NCBI GenBank assembly: GCA_049680295.1
Contig: JBAUHN010000179.1
Location: 1-24,978, forward strand
Source: JBAUHN01 sp049680295
Lineage (GTDB): Bacteria > Pseudomonadota > Alphaproteobacteria > Rhodobacterales > Rhodobacteraceae
DNA length: 24,978 nucleotides
Reading direction: 5' to 3'
Part shown: positions 12,846-21,691 of the stretch, piece after piece
Layout of the letters: every line of letters starts with the position of its first letter
Position numbering within the stretch: the first letter of the stretch is position 1
Made by a program: the position numbers and the translations under genes
Notes under the pieces: model-generated
Told to the model about the DNA's origin: nothing
Seen by the model: the letters and a program-made list of their open reading frames with translations, nothing else
The model's database searches: none

Positions 12846-15288
12846 ATTTCCCAAAACCGCCCGTGTGGTCATTATCGGCGGCGGTGTCGTCGGCGTGTCG
12901 TCGCTGTATCATCTTGCCAAGGCAGGCTGGACCGATTGCGTGTTGCTGGAAAAGAACGAGCTGACCGCCGGGTCCACGTGGCATGCGGCGGGCAACTGTC
13001 CGAACTTCAGCACGTCCTGGGCGATCATGAACATGCAGCGCTATTCGCTCGATCTTTACGCGCGGCTGTCCAAAGAAGTTGACTATCCGATGAACTACCA
13101 CGTCACCGGGTCCATCCGTCTGGCGCATACCAAAGAGCGGATGCAGGAATTTGAACGCGCCTGTTCGATGGGGAATTATCAGGGTCTGAACCTTGAGATG
13201 ATGGACAACGCCGCGATCAAGGAAAAATATCCGTTCATTGAAAAGCACGATCTGGCAGGCGGTCTTTGGGATCCAGCGGATGGTGATATCGATCCCGCGC
13301 AGCTGACCCAGGCTTTGGCCAAAGGCGCGCGCGACATGGGCGCGCGGATTGAACGGTTCTGCCCCGCGACGGGCGTCAGCCGCGATGGTGACGAATGGAT
13401 TGTGCATACCGACAAGGGCGACATCCGCTGCGAAAAGGTGGTGAATGCGGCAGGCTATTACGCGCAACGTGTTGCGGAATGGTTCAAACCCTATGGCGGA
13501 CGGACCCTGCCGATGACGGTGATGAGCCATCAGTTTTTCCTGACCGAAGAAATCCCGGAACTGGCCGCCTGGACCAAGGAACGCGGACACAAGGTACCTT
13601 TGCTGCGGGACGTCGATACGTCCTACTATTTGCGGCAGGACAAAAACGGCCTGAACCTTGGTCCTTACGAGCGGAACTGCAAAGCGCATTGGGTCACGCC
13701 AGAAGATCCAATGCCCGAGGATTTTTCATTCCAGTTATACCCCGATGATCTGGAGCGGCTGGAATGGTACATTGAAGACGCAATGGCACGGGTGCCGATA
13801 CTGGGCACCTCGGGCGTTGGTCGGGTAATCAATGGGCCGATCCCCTATGCGCCGGACGGATTACCGCTGATCGGGCCAATGCCGGGTGTTCCAAATGCGT
13901 TTGAGGCCTGCGTGTTCACCTTTGGCATTACCCAAGGTGGCGGCGCGGGCAAGGTGCTGGCTGAATGGGTCACGCAAGGCCAGACCGAATGGGATATGTG
14001 GGCCGTCGATCCGCGCCGGTACACAGATTACACCGATCAGGATTATTGCAACCAAAAGGCGGTCGAGGTTTACGGCCACGAATATGCGATGCATTTCCCG
14101 CACCACGAATGGCCTGCGGGTCGCGACAAGAAACTATCGCCGGTGCATGACAAAATCATCGCGGCGGGCGGCCAGATGGGTGCCTATAACGGTTGGGAGC
14201 GCGCCAATTGGTTTGCCAAAGATGGCGATGATACCTCGCATGAAAGCACGCAGACATGGGATCGCAATGGCCCCTGGGCGGTTCGCGTGCAGCAAGAATG
14301 CGAGGCGGTGCGGGATGGCGTTGGGGTTCTTGATCTGCCGGGGTTCTCGCGGTTCAAGATCAGTGGTCAGGGTGCGGATGAATGGTTGCGCGGATGTGTT
14401 ACCGGTGCATTGCCCAAGATCGGGCGCGTGGGGCTGGTTTATTTCGCAGACAACCGGGGCCGCATCCTGACCGAGATGTCAGTGACCCGCGAAGCCGAGG
14501 ATCAGTTTATTCTGGTGACCGCAGCCACCGCGCAATGGCACGACCGCGATGTCTTGCTTGGCCTCATGCCGGATGATGGCAGTCTGACGCTGGATGACTG
14601 GACGACACGCATGTCCACTTTGATTGTGACCGGCCCGAAATCGCGCGACTTGCTGTCTGGTCTGACGGATGCGGACCTGAACCTGCCATGGCTCAGCTTT
14701 CAGGAAACGGAGGTCGCAGGCGAATGGGCCGCGCTGATCCGGGTTTCCTTTGCTGGCGAATTGGGCTGGGAAATCCACGCCGAGAACAGCAGCATGAATG
14801 CGATCTATGACGCTGTGGTCAGTGCCGGCGCAGTGCCGTTTGGCATGTATGCACTGAATTCTCTGCGTATTGAAAAAGGTTACCGCGCATGGAAAGGCGA
14901 TCTCAGCACGGATTATTCGATGTTTGAAGGAGGATTGGACCGCTTTGTCAGGTTGGAAAAACCGCAGGATTTTCCCGGCAAGGCGGCGCTGCAAAACGAG
15001 AAACAGCAAGGCAGTGTGAAACGTTTTGTCACAATGATCGTGGATGCGGGCGATCAGGACGCGCCCTATATGTCGACTGTTTGGCATGAAGGTCAGGTTG
15101 TGGGCGAAACCACGTCTGGTGACTGGGGATACCGCATTGGGAAATCCGTCGCACTGGGCATGATCCGCACTGATCTGGCGGTGCCCGGAACTCAGCTGGA
15201 AATCAACATCTATGGCAAAATGTGCGCCGCTGTGGTGCAAGAAGACGCGCCGCTTTGGGATCCGTCAAACGCAAGACTGCGCGCATGA
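12838..15288 (+). CDS. FAD-dependent dehydrogenase with GcvT domain, dimethylglycine-dehydrogenase-like
   Basis: An 816-aa enzyme of the dimethylglycine/sarcosine dehydrogenase family, matching the usual length. An N-terminal DAO domain has GGGVVG (14-19), Glu38, and GSTWHAAG, whose His49 is at the position of the covalently flavinylated histidine in rat DMGDH. The second half (about 430-810) is a GcvT-like folate-binding domain, with AGELGWEIH and RIEKGYRAW. These enzymes oxidise an N-methyl group and hand the carbon to tetrahydrofolate as 5,10-methylene-THF, or release formaldehyde. GAGGAG sits before the ATG. It overlaps the GFA gene (8 nt) and the homocysteine methyltransferase (4 nt). 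Dimethylglycine as substrate is inferred from context. Confidence 0.9.
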   Translation: MSEFPKTARVVIIGGGVVGVSSLYHLAKAGWTDCVLLEKNELTAGSTWHAAGNCPNFSTSWAIMNMQRYSLDLYARLSKEVDYPMNYHVTGSIRLAHTKERMQEFERACSMGNYQGLNLEMMDNAAIKEKYPFIEKHDLAGGLWDPADGDIDPAQLTQALAKGARDMGARIERFCPATGVSRDGDEWIVHTDKGDIRCEKVVNAAGYYAQRVAEWFKPYGGRTLPMTVMSHQFFLTEEIPELAAWTKERGHKVPLLRDVDTSYYLRQDKNGLNLGPYERNCKAHWVTPEDPMPEDFSFQLYPDDLERLEWYIEDAMARVPILGTSGVGRVINGPIPYAPDGLPLIGPMPGVPNAFEACVFTFGITQGGGAGKVLAEWVTQGQTEWDMWAVDPRRYTDYTDQDYCNQKAVEVYGHEYAMHFPHHEWPAGRDKKLSPVHDKIIAAGGQMGAYNGWERANWFAKDGDDTSHESTQTWDRNGPWAVRVQQECEAVRDGVGVLDLPGFSRFKISGQGADEWLRGCVTGALPKIGRVGLVYFADNRGRILTEMSVTREAEDQFILVTAATAQWHDRDVLLGLMPDDGSLTLDDWTTRMSTLIVTGPKSRDLLSGLTDADLNLPWLSFQETEVAGEWAALIRVSFAGELGWEIHAENSSMNAIYDAVVSAGAVPFGMYALNSLRIEKGYRAWKGDLSTDYSMFEGGLDRFVRLEKPQDFPGKAALQNEKQQGSVKRFVTMIVDAGDQDAPYMSTVWHEGQVVGETTSGDWGYRIGKSVALGMIRTDLAVPGTQLEINIYGKMCAAVVQEDAPLWDPSNARLRA

Positions 15289-16166
15289 CCGACATCACGC
15301 TTTTGGATGGTGGCATGGGGCAGGAACTGGTGCACCGTTCCGGTGACCGGCCCACGCCCCTGTGGTCGACCCAGGTGATGATCGACCATCCCGGCCTTGT
15401 CGGGCAAGTTCATCGTGATTTTGCCGATGCCGGTGCCACTGTGGCTACCACCAACACCTATGCGGTGCATCACGACCGGCTGGCCGGAACCGATCTGGAG
15501 GGGCAGTTCGACCGTCTTTTCGCGCTGGCTTTGGATGAGGTCATAGACTGCGGTGCGCGGCGGGTTGCCGGTGCAATAGGCCCATTGGTCGCGTCCTACC
15601 GGCCTGATCTGCACCCGCAGGCCGACGTTGGCGCGCCGCTTTATGCAGAAATCGCAAAACTGCTGGCGCCTGATTGCGATATGCTGATCTGCGAAACAGT
15701 TGTCTCGCACCAGCATGCGCTTAGCGTGATGGCCGGGGCCGCCACGGCGGGCAAACCGATCTGGCTATCGCTGAGTGTGGATGATCGCGACGGCACCAAA
15801 TTGCGTTCGGGCGAGCCTTTGGACAGCATTCTGCCTGTTGCCAAGGCCGGGGCGGCAGCGGTGCTGATCAATTGCTCGTCGCCCGAGGCGATCCCGGCAG
15901 CGCTGGACATCATTGCGCAAAGTGGCCTGCCATATGGCGCCTATGCCAATGCGTTCGAACAGATCTCTGATGATTTTCTCAAAGACAAACCCACCGTGGA
16001 TGCGTTGCAAAAGCGCCGTGATCTAACGCCTGAGGTCTACGCCGACCACGCCCTGAAATGGGTGGAACAGGGGGCGACGATTGTGGGTGGTTGTTGCGAA
16101 GTCAGCCCTGCCCATATTGCTGAAATCGCCCGCCGCCTGCGCGCGGCCGGGCATGTGCTTGTATAA
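15285..16166 (+). CDS. Homocysteine S-methyltransferase family protein (BHMT/MmuM-like)
   Basis: A 293-aa TIM-barrel zinc methyltransferase. LDGGMGQEL at 7-15 is the family's N-terminal signature. Cys197 (INCSS) and Cys270/Cys271 (GGCC) are the three zinc-binding cysteines. Relatives transfer a methyl from betaine, S-methylmethionine or, with extra domains, methyl-cobalamin or methyl-THF to homocysteine, making methionine. Lying between two N-methyl dehydrogenases, it may take a methyl from a betaine and produce the dimethylamino compound they then oxidise. The start at 15285 overlaps the upstream stop in ATGA. A longer frame from 15222 merely runs over the previous gene. Confidence 0.9.
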   Translation: MTDITLLDGGMGQELVHRSGDRPTPLWSTQVMIDHPGLVGQVHRDFADAGATVATTNTYAVHHDRLAGTDLEGQFDRLFALALDEVIDCGARRVAGAIGPLVASYRPDLHPQADVGAPLYAEIAKLLAPDCDMLICETVVSHQHALSVMAGAATAGKPIWLSLSVDDRDGTKLRSGEPLDSILPVAKAGAAAVLINCSSPEAIPAALDIIAQSGLPYGAYANAFEQISDDFLKDKPTVDALQKRRDLTPEVYADHALKWVEQGATIVGGCCEVSPAHIAEIARRLRAAGHVLV

Positions 16167-16178
16167 AAGGATACGTTG

Positions 16179-18623
16179 ATGTCTGATCTTCCCTCATCCG
16201 CCCGTGTTGTCATTATTGGCGGTGGCGTCATTGGTTGCTCTGTCGCATATCACCTCGCGAAACTTGGCTGGAAGGACGTGGTGTTGCTGGAGCGCAAGCA
16301 GCTGACGTCCGGCACCACATGGCACGCCGCCGGCCTGATCGGGCAATTGCGTGCCTCTGCCAATATGACCAAACTTGCACGGTATTCAGCCGAACTTTAT
16401 GCCGGGCTGGAAGTCGAAACCGGTGTGGCAACCGGCTTGCGGCAATGTGGTTCAATTTCTGCCGCGCTGACAGAAGAACGCCGCGAAGAACTGTTTCGTC
16501 AGGCCGCCATGGCCCGCGCCTTTGGTGTTCCGGTCGAGGAATTAAGCCCCAAGGAAATCAAAGAACGCTACGAACATATCAATCTGGACGGGGTTGTCGG
16601 GGGCGTTTGGTTGCCCACGGACGGGCAGGGCGATCCTGCCAATATCGCATTGGCGCTGGCCAAAGGTGCGCGGCAGCGTGGGGCATTGATCAAAGAACGG
16701 GTACGGGTGTCGGGGATCACGCGGCAAGGGCGTCGCGTGACAGGTGTGGACTGGGAAGCAGATGGCGAGATCGGCCATATCACGGCGGATGTGGTGGTGA
16801 ACTGTGGCGGGATGTGGGGGCATGAAGTTGGCCGCATGGCGGGCGTCAACGTGCCGCTGCACGCCTGCGAACATTTCTACATTGTGACCGAAGCCATCGC
16901 CGGGCTGACCCAGATGCCGGTCCTGCGGGTGCCGGACGAATGTGCCTACTACAAGGAAGACGCCGGAAAAATGTTGCTGGGTGCGTTTGAACCCGACGCG
17001 AAACCCTGGGCGATGAACGGCATTCCGGCAGGCTTTGAATTTGACCAACTGCCCGAAGACTTTGATCACTTTGAACCGATTTTGGAATCCGCCGTAAAGC
17101 GTCTGCCCATGCTGGCAGAAGCGGGCATTCACACGTTCTTTAACGGACCTGAAAGTTTTACACCCGATGACGCCTATCATCTGGGACTGGCGCCCGAGCT
17201 TGACAATTTCTGGGTGGCCGCCGGGTTCAACTCTATCGGCATTCAGTCCGCTGGTGGGGCTGGCATGGCTTTGGCGCAGTGGATGGATGAAGGTCAAAAA
17301 CCCTTTGATCTGGGCGATGTGGACATTGCCCGGATGCAGCCGTTTCAGGGCAATAAAACCTATCTGTTTGAGCGGTCCAAGGAAACGCTGGGTCTGCTCT
17401 ATGCGGACCACTACCCCTACCGCCAAAAAGCGACTGCGCGCGGTGTCCGGCGCACGCCGTTCCACCAGCATCTGCTGGATCAGGGCGCGGTTATGGGTGA
17501 ATTGGCAGGGTGGGAACGCGCCAATTGGTTCGCCGCCCCCGGCCAGGCGCCCGAATATGAATATTCATGGAAGCGTCAGAACTTTTTCGACAATGTGGCT
17601 GCCGAAGTGTCCGCCGTGCGCAACAATCTTGGCATGTATGACATGTCGTCATTTGGTAAGATCCGTGTCGAAGGGCGCGATGCCACTGCCTTTTTGAACC
17701 ATGTGGGCGGCGGGCAATATGACGTGCCGGTTGGGAAAATTGTCTACACGCAATTTCTGAACAATCGCGGCGGGATCGAGGCGGATGTCACAGTCACGCG
17801 CCTGTCAGAAACCGCCTATCTGGTGGTGACACCAGCGGCGACACGGCTGGCCGATCAAACCTGGATGATGCGCAACATTGGTGATTTCAATGTGGTGATC
17901 ACCGATGTCACCGCAGGCGAAGGCGTGCTGGCCGTGATGGGGCCCAATGCACGGAAATTGCTGCAAAAAGTGTCACCTGCGGATTTTTCAAATGAGGTCA
18001 ATCCGTTTGGCACAGCGCAGGAGATTGAGCTTGGCATGGGCCTCGCCCGGGTGCACCGGGTGACTTACGTGGGTGAGCTGGGCTGGGAGATTTACGTCAG
18101 CGCTGACATGGCCGCCCATGCGTTCGAAGCGCTGCATGCCGCCGGGCAGGACATGGATATGAAGCTATGTGGCATGCATATGATGGATTGCGCGCGGATC
18201 GAAAAAGGGTTTCGCCATTTCGGCCATGACATCACCTGCGAAGACCATGTGCTTGAAGCAGGCCTTGGCTTTGCTGTCAAAACCGACAAACCCAGCTTTA
18301 TCGGTCGCGATGCCGTGCTGCGGAAGAAAGAGACCGGCCTGAACACCCGATTGGTCCAGTTCAAACTGACCGACCCAGAACCGCTATTGTATCACAATGA
18401 ACCGGTGCTGCGGGACGGCGAAATCGTCGGCTATCTGTCGTCGGGGGCTTATGGTCATGCTTTGGGCGGCGCGATCGGGATGGGTTATGTGCCGTGCCAA
18501 GGGGAAACCGCCGCGCAGGTTTTGGCCTCAACATATGAGATTGACGTGGCAGGTACGCGGGTGGCTGCCGAAGTGTCACTGAAACCGATGTATGACCCAA
18601 ACTCGGAACGGGTCAAACAATAA
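16179..18623 (+). CDS. FAD-dependent dehydrogenase with GcvT domain, sarcosine/dimethylglycine-dehydrogenase-like
   Basis: An 814-aa paralogue of the enzyme two genes upstream. It has the same domain order: DAO flavin domain with GGGVIG (14-19), GTTWHAAG with His49 as the likely covalent FAD site, and a C-terminal GcvT domain with GELGWEIYV, IEKGFRHFGHD and LEAGL. The middle part (VNCGGMWGHEVGRM, CEHFYIVTE) looks more like sarcosine dehydrogenase than the first copy does. A division of labour, dimethylglycine then sarcosine, is therefore plausible but unproven. The start is the ATG at 16179 with AAGGA seven bases upstream, 12 bases after the previous gene. It ends the operon. Confidence 0.9.
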   Translation: MSDLPSSARVVIIGGGVIGCSVAYHLAKLGWKDVVLLERKQLTSGTTWHAAGLIGQLRASANMTKLARYSAELYAGLEVETGVATGLRQCGSISAALTEERREELFRQAAMARAFGVPVEELSPKEIKERYEHINLDGVVGGVWLPTDGQGDPANIALALAKGARQRGALIKERVRVSGITRQGRRVTGVDWEADGEIGHITADVVVNCGGMWGHEVGRMAGVNVPLHACEHFYIVTEAIAGLTQMPVLRVPDECAYYKEDAGKMLLGAFEPDAKPWAMNGIPAGFEFDQLPEDFDHFEPILESAVKRLPMLAEAGIHTFFNGPESFTPDDAYHLGLAPELDNFWVAAGFNSIGIQSAGGAGMALAQWMDEGQKPFDLGDVDIARMQPFQGNKTYLFERSKETLGLLYADHYPYRQKATARGVRRTPFHQHLLDQGAVMGELAGWERANWFAAPGQAPEYEYSWKRQNFFDNVAAEVSAVRNNLGMYDMSSFGKIRVEGRDATAFLNHVGGGQYDVPVGKIVYTQFLNNRGGIEADVTVTRLSETAYLVVTPAATRLADQTWMMRNIGDFNVVITDVTAGEGVLAVMGPNARKLLQKVSPADFSNEVNPFGTAQEIELGMGLARVHRVTYVGELGWEIYVSADMAAHAFEALHAAGQDMDMKLCGMHMMDCARIEKGFRHFGHDITCEDHVLEAGLGFAVKTDKPSFIGRDAVLRKKETGLNTRLVQFKLTDPEPLLYHNEPVLRDGEIVGYLSSGAYGHALGGAIGMGYVPCQGETAAQVLASTYEIDVAGTRVAAEVSLKPMYDPNSERVKQ

Positions 18624-18637
18624 CCAGGAATGTCCGT

Positions 18638-18659
18638 GGGCCGGGTTGAATACCGGCCC
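18638..18659 (+). terminator. Hairpin after the demethylation operon
   Basis: GGGCCGG (18638-18644) pairs with CCGGCCC (18653-18659) around an 8-base loop. The arms extend outward with a single bulge (GTG/CAC). No T-run follows, so this may be an attenuating hairpin rather than a strong intrinsic terminator. rluA starts 20 bases later. Confidence 0.45.
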
Positions 18660-18679
18660 CACATCTGAAACCACGCCTC

Positions 18680-19327
18680 ATGGAAACTGAATACGCCCCG
18701 CCAAACTACCCGTTGAATATTTTGCATGAAGACGCAGATGTTGTGCTGGTGGACAAGCCAGCGGGTCTGTTGTCGGTGCCGGGGCGTGGTCCGCATTTGG
18801 CCGATTGCCTGATCAGCCGCCTGCAGGTCGCCTTTCCTGACGCATTGCTGGTGCACCGGCTGGACCGCGATACATCCGGCGTCATGGTTTTTGCCCTGAC
18901 GCCGCATGCGCAGCGCGATCTGAACGCACAATTCCGCGAACGGCGCACGCGCAAAACCTATGTCGCTGATGTATCAGGCGTCCCTGCTGCATCGAAGGGT
19001 ACCATTGATCTGCCGTTGATCGTTGATTGGCCGAACCGCCCACTTCAGATGGTGTGTCATGACACCGGCAAGCCTGCGCAGACCGACTGGACGTTGATCA
19101 AGGACAAAGGCGATACCGCACGCCTGCGCCTGATCCCCAAAACCGGCCGGACCCATCAGTTGCGCGTGCATATGCTAAGCATGGGCCACCCGATATTGGG
19201 CGATCCGTTTTATGCCACAGGGGCGGCGGCGAATTACCCGCGCATGATGCTGCATTCAGAGGAACTGCGGTTTAATCATCCGCAAAGCGGGCGGTCGATG
19301 AAACAACGATCAAAGGCACCGTTTTAG
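18680..19327 (+). CDS. rluA: RluA-family pseudouridine synthase
   Basis: A 215-aa enzyme that isomerises uridine to pseudouridine. E. coli RluA (219 aa) acts on 23S rRNA U746 and tRNA U32. Motif II HRLDRDTSG at 59-67 carries the catalytic Asp62. VDKPAGLLSVPG (24-35), LICDWPNRP-like LIVDWPNRP, TGKPAQT and GRTHQLRVHMLSMGHPILGD closely follow RluA itself rather than RluC or RluD, and there is no S4 domain. There is no strong ribosome-binding site before the ATG. It lies downstream of the demethylation operon behind a hairpin and is probably an unrelated housekeeping gene. Confidence 0.93.
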   Translation: METEYAPPNYPLNILHEDADVVLVDKPAGLLSVPGRGPHLADCLISRLQVAFPDALLVHRLDRDTSGVMVFALTPHAQRDLNAQFRERRTRKTYVADVSGVPAASKGTIDLPLIVDWPNRPLQMVCHDTGKPAQTDWTLIKDKGDTARLRLIPKTGRTHQLRVHMLSMGHPILGDPFYATGAAANYPRMMLHSEELRFNHPQSGRSMKQRSKAPF

Positions 19328-19345
19328 CAGCAATCGCCCAGTCGC

Positions 19346-19383
19346 ATGCAAAAGGGCCACCGCTAAGGATGGCCCTTTTGCAT
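19346..19383. terminator. Bidirectional terminator between rluA and aldehyde dehydrogenase
   Basis: A perfect 14-bp stem, ATGCAAAAGGGCCA with TGGCCCTTTTGCAT, encloses a 10-base loop. A/T runs on both arms let it work from either strand. It lies between the convergent rluA and aldehyde dehydrogenase genes. Confidence 0.9.
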
Positions 19384-19402
19384 TTCTTGTGAACCGGAAT
19401 GA

Positions 19403-20830
19403 TTATTCGGCGGCCCAGCCTGAGACGGCTTTAACTTCAAGGAATTCTTCCAGCCCGTACACACCGCCTTCGCGGCCATTACCGGATTGTTTGTAACCAC
19501 CAAAGGGCGACCCCTGGGCAAAGCCCTTACCGTTGGTTTCCACCATGCCCGACCGCAACTGCCGCGCGACGCGACGGCGTTTTTCGGTGTCTTCGGTCTG
19601 CACGTAGTTTGTCAGACCGTAAGGCGTGTCATTGGCGATGGCGATGGCTTCCTCTTCGGTGTTGAAGGGGATGATCGACAGCACCGGGCCAAACACTTCT
19701 TCGCGGGCGATGGTCATCTGGTTGGTCACGTCGGCAAACACCGTGGGTTTAACAAAGTAGCCACGGTTCAACCCATCCGGTCGGCCCAAACCACCCGCAG
19801 TCAGGCGGGCCTCAGAGATACCGATTTCGATCAAGCCCTGAATTTTGTTGAACTGCGCCTCTGAGACGACAGGCCCGATGTGCTGGCCCTCGTCAGAGGC
19901 GGGACCAACATGGGTGTTTTGCGCCACTTGCGTCGCCATTTCCACCGCTTCGTCATAGCGCGACTGATGCACCAGCATCCGGGTCGGCGCATTGCACGAT
20001 TGACCAGAATTGCGGAAACACCGGATTGCACCGGATTTGGCGGCTTTGGGGTGGGCATCCTCAAAGATAATATTGGCGCCCTTGCCGCCCAATTCCAAGG
20101 ATACGCGTTTCAACGTGTCAGCGGCGGCTTTGGAGATGGCGATCCCGGCACGGGTCGAACCGGTAAAGCTGACCATATCCACGTCCGGGTGTGCGCTAAG
20201 CTGGCTACCGACGCCTGGGCCGTCGCCATTGAGCAGGTTAAACACGCCCGCCGGGAACCCGGCCTCATGCACGAATTCGGCAAACAACAGTCCACTAAGC
20301 GGTGAAATCTCTGACGGCTTAAGGATCATTGTGCACCCGGTGGCCATGGCTGGCACGGCCTTCAGCACGATCTGGTTCATTGGCCAGTTCCATGGCGTGA
20401 TCAATGCGCACACACCAATAGGTTCCAGCAGCGTTTTCTCGGATTCGTTGAAATCACGCTCAAAGCTGAAGTTTTTCAGGGCTTTAAGGAATCCGCCCAT
20501 ATGCCAGGTGCCGGCACCCACTTGCTGAACACGACCAAGATCAATCGGCGCGCCCATTTCCATGGATATGGCCTGGGCCATTTCCTCGGCCCGGTCTTTG
20601 TAAACCTCATCCAGTCGCTTCAATAGTACCGAGCGTTCCTCAATTGAGGTTTGCGACCAGCCGGGAAACGCAGACCGCGCAGCTGCAACCGCGGCATCGG
20701 TATCGGCCTGACCACCCAGCGAAATCGTGGCACATTGTTCCTCGGTAGAGGGGTTGATCACTGCCATATCATTGGCTTTGGCAGGGGCAACCCATTGACC
20801 GTCAATATAGAAATCACGCTTTTCCAACAT
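19403..20830 (-). CDS. Aldehyde dehydrogenase family protein
   Basis: A 475-aa NAD(P)-dependent aldehyde dehydrogenase with Asn148 (PWNWP), Lys171 (KPSE), FTGSTRAG (222-229), Glu246 (LELGGK) and nucleophile Cys279 (GQSCN). It is not a close copy of the ALDH in the GntR operon: the active-site surroundings (NSGQSCNAPTRM) and C-terminus (LEEFLEVKAVSGW) differ. Substrate is unknown. The start is the ATG at 20830, with AGGAG seven bases upstream. An ATG six codons earlier lies before that site. It stands alone, divergent from the peroxiredoxin gene and ending at a shared bidirectional terminator. Confidence 0.93.
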   Translation of the reverse strand: MLEKRDFYIDGQWVAPAKANDMAVINPSTEEQCATISLGGQADTDAAVAAARSAFPGWSQTSIEERSVLLKRLDEVYKDRAEEMAQAISMEMGAPIDLGRVQQVGAGTWHMGGFLKALKNFSFERDFNESEKTLLEPIGVCALITPWNWPMNQIVLKAVPAMATGCTMILKPSEISPLSGLLFAEFVHEAGFPAGVFNLLNGDGPGVGSQLSAHPDVDMVSFTGSTRAGIAISKAAADTLKRVSLELGGKGANIIFEDAHPKAAKSGAIRCFRNSGQSCNAPTRMLVHQSRYDEAVEMATQVAQNTHVGPASDEGQHIGPVVSEAQFNKIQGLIEIGISEARLTAGGLGRPDGLNRGYFVKPTVFADVTNQMTIAREEVFGPVLSIIPFNTEEEAIAIANDTPYGLTNYVQTEDTEKRRRVARQLRSGMVETNGKGFAQGSPFGGYKQSGNGREGGVYGLEEFLEVKAVSGWAAE

Positions 20831-20984
20831 GGATATACTCCTTTGCATGTCAGCTGACCTTGCGGCCCAATTTGCGGCACTCTGTCACTGGGTTGCAATA
20901 AGGGCAAGAGAGGGGATGAAACCCCGATCAATTCGCATTATGTTGGGCTTACAAAGATCAGCCACCACAACATCGGAGAGAAAA
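20831..20984. promoter_or_regulatory. Divergent promoter region, aldehyde dehydrogenase/peroxiredoxin
   Basis: This 154-bp gap must hold the promoters of both divergent genes. A small GGGG-ATGAAA-CCCC dyad lies in its middle. I could not identify confident -35/-10 elements or an OxyR-type site. Confidence 0.4.
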
Positions 20985-21638
20985 ATGGGTTTGCGTATTA
21001 ACGACGTCGTTCCGAATTTCAAAGCGGAAACAGACCAGGGTTCGATACAATTTCATGATTGGATTGGTGACAAATGGGCGATTTTGTTTTCGCACCCAAA
21101 AGATTTCACACCCGTCTGCACAACAGAATTCGGCGCGGTTGCCCAGCTTGCTGCTGAGTGGGAAAAGCGCGGCACCAAGGTAATTGGCGTGTCCGTTGAC
21201 GGCGTTGAGGACCACAAGAAATGGAAAAGCGATATTGAGAAAGTCGCGGGAACCACGGCTGGTTTTCCGATCATTGCGGATACCGGGCTGGACGTGTCCA
21301 AGGCCTTTGACATGTTGCCCGCCGAGGCCTATCTGCCCGATGGCCGGACCCCTGCGGACAGTGCCACCGTGCGGTCGGTTTTCATCATCGGACCGGACAA
21401 ACAGCTCAAGCTGTCGATGACATATCCGATGACTGTGGGTCGCAATTTTGCTGAAGTGCTGCGCGCGCTCGATGGGCTGCAAATGTCGACCGGGAACGGC
21501 GTGGCCACTCCGGCCAACTGGGTTCCAGGCGATGATGTCATTATTCCGCCGACAGTGTCCAATGAGGATGCCACAGCCAAGTTCGGTACTTTTGAAACAG
21601 TGCTGCCCTATTTGCGCACAACCAAAGCGCCCGGCTAA
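20985..21638 (+). CDS. 1-Cys peroxiredoxin (Prx6-type)
   Basis: A 217-aa thiol peroxidase that reduces hydrogen peroxide and alkyl hydroperoxides in the cytoplasm. The peroxidatic Cys45 is in PVCTTE, with Thr42 and the conserved Arg in ATVRSVFII completing the active site. There is no other cysteine in the protein, so it is a 1-Cys enzyme needing an external thiol. The length and the C-terminal extension (VPGDDVIIPP) fit the Prx6 group. GGAGAG precedes the ATG at 20985. A longer frame from 20829 has no matching ribosome-binding site and runs through the divergent promoter region. Confidence 0.95.
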   Translation: MGLRINDVVPNFKAETDQGSIQFHDWIGDKWAILFSHPKDFTPVCTTEFGAVAQLAAEWEKRGTKVIGVSVDGVEDHKKWKSDIEKVAGTTAGFPIIADTGLDVSKAFDMLPAEAYLPDGRTPADSATVRSVFIIGPDKQLKLSMTYPMTVGRNFAEVLRALDGLQMSTGNGVATPANWVPGDDVIIPPTVSNEDATAKFGTFETVLPYLRTTKAPG

Positions 21639-21653
21639 GGCAGCGCTGGCACA

Positions 21654-21685
21654 CCCTCGCGCGGTGTTGATACGCCGCGCGAGGG
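21654..21685. terminator. Bidirectional hairpin between peroxiredoxin and aqpZ
   Basis: An 11-bp perfect stem, CCCTCGCGCGG (21654-21664) with CCGCGCGAGGG (21675-21685), around a 10-base loop. It lies between two convergent genes. It is GC-rich without a T-run, a form often seen in alphaproteobacteria. Confidence 0.75.
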
Positions 21686-21691
21686 CAGATT

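Noticed and set aside
12805..13689. 294-codon minus-strand frame opposite the DMGDH-like gene
   Set aside because: Antisense shadow of a well-supported flavoprotein; the composition is typical of a reverse-frame artefact.
16542..17471. 309-codon minus-strand frame opposite the second dehydrogenase
   Set aside because: Antisense shadow, for the same reasons as the other long reverse frames.
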